Below, in pieces: positions 60,324 through 64,000 of a stretch of 64,000 bases of DNA. The first letter of the stretch is position 1, and each line of letters starts with the position of its first letter. The notes beneath the pieces are model-generated. The model did no database searches. It was given only the letters and a program-made list of their open reading frames with translations, and was not told the DNA's origin. Both the position numbers and the translations under genes were made by a program. Source of the DNA: Ifrita kowaldi (taxonomy: Eukaryota; Chordata; Aves; Passeriformes; Cinclosomatidae); assembly GCA_013398055.1 (NCBI GenBank), contig VZRS01002795.1, positions 613,267 through 677,266 of the forward strand, given 5' to 3'.

Positions 60324-63300
60324 ATTGCAATATCTTGCTGAAAATTAAATGAAGTAAAACCAGTATCTCAGTTTTACTTTTATTATCATGCTTGATTCTT
60401 GCTGTAACAATGGATACACAAGAAATGTTCTCTAAACATCAGATAAGAAAGTGTGAAATTCATTCCTCTCAGTTAAGGTCTTAAAAATCCAGCAATACTA
60501 TCTAAAGGCATTTTTTTCCTCTTGTAACTAATTACAGAATTTTCTTCTTAGTTTGAATATAAATTAGAGAATTTCTATGAGCAGTCCTACATGCACAGCA
60601 CTAAGTTTCAGAGCAAGGTAAATGTAGAAATCTTTGGTAAAAGGATTCTTTGTATGATACAAGGTAATACTTATATCTTAACAGATCTCTTAGCAGAGAT
60701 TCTTTCTCTGCTAAATAAGTAATGCTTCATCAATCTGTAATTACTTCTAATGTTGTAATTACTACTACAGAGAAGTGACGATGTCGATGCTGGTACATTT
60801 TTATTCATTGCAAGAGATTCTATGACTCGTAGCCCTTCTGCAAAAGATTTCAGGACAGTGCTATGTTGATTATGAGGTCTTCTGAAGAAATCTTTTCCCT
60901 TTGGCAAGCTTGTGGGACAGGAAAACTGACCTGAAACTCCATCTGATTTCATTACCTTCTCTCTAGGATGAAAATTCAAGTAGTCTAGATTTTCTATGGT
61001 CAAAGACAACATAAAAACAGAAACCCAAGCCTTATAATCTTTGTATCAGTTGCAGAAGTGTTGGACACTGTCGCATCTCCTAATCATCTTGGGTTTCTCA
61101 TGTCCATATGTTACTTTTCTATCTTGACACCGTGATCATATTGTATAATTTTTATAGTTTTTCTAGAGAAAAAGAACTGCATCAGAAGTTGGTGTGTTTG
61201 CTGCTAGAGTTTCCAAAGTAGTTCACATTATCTTATATCAATCATGAACAAATAAATGATGTTAAAGGTAGAGATGCTAAAGAATTCAGAATTTGACCAT
61301 GCACATAGTATTCATTTTGTCTCATCTACTAGAGTCTGTTGAAGCATCTTTTACTATTATACCACCTATCCATTTCCACTGACATAGCTGGAGAATGGGA
61401 GATGACAAGTAGGCCCCTAGGGAGGGGACTCAAATGTTGATTTTTTTTCTTGTGTACCATATGATAGAAACACAAGTTGGAAGACAACCCTGGAAGAATG
61501 AAGGGTATAAGTCATCTTTGTGTGGTTTTGGTTCAAGTAGTTGTGTCATGCAGCTTACTCAAAGTAAAATTAGCTCTTCTAGTTTTTATTTTAGCAAAAA
61601 AATATGAAAATAATTCCCACTGGGGACTTCCTTCTGACTTTGTGCACTGAAGATGAGCTTCCAAGAAGCAGCTCTGAAAGGTTCCTCACCTTGGGGCACT
61701 AATAAATTCTACCTCCTTTACTCATTCCCATACTTTCTAAATGTGTATTTATGCACGCTCACTCAAATAATGTGATTGTTTGAATATCACATTCACAGGA
61801 AACCAGCCTAAAAAGAATAACTTTAACTTTTTGGCTGCTCCTGAGAAGGTATTTCAAAGAACTTAAAGGTGTTTCACAGTTAGGTTTATGAAAGATATTA
61901 CTTGAAAGTTGAGAGTAATTTTAAGCTCTGTCCCAGTAAGAAGCTGAACATAAGTTCCGCTAACATTTTCTTTCTTTTCTTGAGTCATCTGATTGCATCC
62001 AATTTTGTTTGAATTTTGGTCTTTTCTGGTTTGTGTTATGCCTCTTTCCAATAGTACTGGATGAAATACTAACCAAGAGCAAGCTTTATTGTGATGGTTT
62101 TCTGTGGCTAGGACATCAGCAAGCCAAAGACTTTCAAATTAGACTCTACAGGAAAGAGGCTGCCCTTTTGACATGTTATTGTGAGATGTCTTTCTTGAAA
62201 ACTCCATCACAGCTTAACCAAGCAATAGTCTCACGCCAGTAAGCTGAACACTTGCAGACTTAGTCTGTTACTTCGAGCTGCGGAATGTTTGGAAATACTG
62301 CACAGATTCACATGAGTACGAGAAAAACAAGCAGACGCAAAGGATAGGAAAAAGCATTTACAGTGTTTGTTAGAGTAGAAGCTTTCTGACACAACTCAGA
62401 ATATTTTCTTCAGTCACCTTTTCAAGGTATGCCTGGATGAGGTGATGTACACAATGAGATGTTTCCCCATTTCCAGGCTTATGTGCCAGCTGCAGCAGCA
62501 AACTGAGGAGCTCTGTTTTTCTAGAAAAACACAAGCAATGCTTCATTGGTGTGAGAAAGGCACAGTTACATTGCTTTCAGCACAGCTTGGACGATTTACA
62601 TTGGCTCCAGAAAGTCTTGCACAGTGAACTCACATTCTCGTTGCAACACAGGAGCACAAAACATGAGAAGAAATTGGGGGTTTTGTGTCCCCATAACCAT
62701 AATTTTAAGTGGTTCTTCATGAGAAGGAAGGTGCTGTTCCAGGAACAATTTATGATTTCTGAACAATTTATGAGCATATAGTTCTGAACAGGAAATTGGT
62801 TCAAGACACAAGCTATCACTGGCAGACCTCATTTATATGCAGCAAAAATATCACCTACAGCTTTCCCAAGATTGGCCTGTGCTCAACATGCCTTCACTGA
62901 TTACATGTGTTGCCTGCAGCTCTGTTTTGATTGCACACACTCTATCCCCAAGGTCTCTTGCAGGAGAGGGTTACACAGAACATGTTGTTCCATAGGAACC
63001 TCCTTTTGACAAGGAATCTGTCTTCACTGTCATGTCTGTCATACCAGACATAAATCAGTGTCAATATACCACTCCAAAAATAGTCTGGGCCTGCTTTACC
63101 TTCAGGCAGCCTTAGACACTTGGCACACACTGCCTCTGTCTCAAGACCCAGAGAGAGAGGCAGGTGCTCCTTCAGCACTGCCGAATTTATGAACATTTGT
63201 CAACTGAAAAAGAAAGCTCCATGGAGAAGCAAGATCTTCCTTTATTTGACCCTGGGAGGTTTTTTCCTTTTCCTTTTTGGCTTTGTGCATCTTATCAGTG

Positions 63301-64000
63301 GCTCTTTATGCCCTCCCAGTCTAACTAATTGATTCCTTTCTCTTGTGACGCTTTTGTAATTTGATTGTAATAAATTATACCCTGCTGTTTAAGAATGTGT
63401 CAAATATTGTTTTAACTTGTCCAATGAAAAGAATTGAGAACTAGAGACTGAATCATAAAGCATCATAGAATTTTTCTGGTATTAAATAGATACTTAATAA
63501 TTCTGCTGTCACTTACATCTACATAAATCCAGTATGACTCCACTGGCCTCAAGTACTTTCTCAGCATTTACACCACTGTGAGTGATGGCAGATTTTAACT
63601 TTCATTCCTGTGGCGAGATAGATGGACTCCAGGCCAAGATACACAGACTGTGTTGGGAAAGCAGTGAGTAATGCTACACAATAATTTGAAGAGACTAAAT
63701 TAAAAACACTGATGGTTGCCTGAGGATGCTGTATTAATAAAGAGGGTGGCTAAAAAGTACCCCTTTACCTAGTACCTAGTATTGCAATGAATCTTTGCCA
63801 TGGATAAAACCAGAAGTTTTTACATATATTTCCTAAACTTGGTCAAGTATTATTTCCTGTACTAACATGATTCAGATAGTAAGAACAGGCTGCCAGGCAA
63901 AGACCAGACTTTTCTCAAGAGAGCAATTGTTTTCCCTATCACTGTGAGTCAATCTGGTCCCTGGACTGCTCCAGTCTCCTCTCACTGCAGCAGACTGGCC
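60324..64000. other. AT-rich non-coding DNA
   Basis: No gene, CR1 or LTR recognised to the window end. Open frames at 60671-61012 (minus, 113 codons) and 63120-63332 (plus, 70 codons, with a hydrophobic run) have no supporting context. Confidence 0.5.

Noticed and set aside
1..64000. CRISPR array, operon, phage or other prokaryotic-type system
   Set aside because: No direct-repeat/spacer array, no closely packed genes and clear avian retroelements throughout. I found no undescribed multi-gene system here.

Overview
This window is vertebrate nuclear DNA, almost certainly from a bird. The evidence is CR1 LINE fragments with the family's 3' end (repeats of an ATTCTATG-like octamer), several avian-type retroviral solo LTRs, and a tRNA-Ile-derived SINE with a CR1-like tail. 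That SINE resembles TguSINE1 of songbirds, so a passerine is the best guess; this rests on remembered family features and was not searched. Nearly all of the window is AT-rich, intergenic or deep-intronic DNA without long open frames. There is no operon, CRISPR array, phage or bacterial-style system, and I found no complete protein-coding gene.

Layout. 1-4072: unremarkable DNA with a possible old antisense LTR near 1.85-2.1 kb. 4073-4656: an ERVL-like solo LTR on the minus strand, with a duplicated ~95-bp block. 4657-15335: AT-rich DNA with two short CR1 tails near 13 kb. 15336-15730: a GC-rich block. 15868-19262: the most structured part, a minus-strand CR1 broken by two solo LTRs. One LTR (15971-16813) has a perfect 6-bp target duplication, the other (18064-19139) a perfect 5-bp one. 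Inside the first LTR, two single Ns bracket 127 bp that copy the second LTR exactly, probably an assembly error. 20663-24595: a 112-bp inverted repeat (about 95% identical) whose arms lie 3.7 kb apart, around a poly-T gap and another CR1. 25200-25764: a plus-strand solo LTR of an abundant avian type. 25765-39196: AT-rich DNA with stretches that look like conserved non-coding elements. 39200-40028 and 50415-50804: plus-strand CR1 copies. 53513-53650: the SINE. 58148-58324: the best candidate for a real coding exon (177 bp, phase 1-1, good splice sites). 59090-60027: degraded coding-like sequence on the minus strand, family unknown.

How the parts relate. The retroelements are dead copies. The CR1s are 5'-truncated with broken reverse transcriptase frames, and the LTRs are solo. 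The nested block gives a relative order: CR1 first, both LTRs later. If the window has a host function, it is most likely cis-regulation (candidate elements at 28.4-28.9, 30.6-31.0, 43.6-43.7, 45.7-46.4 and 48.6 kb) or an intron of a gene that includes the 58.1-kb exon.
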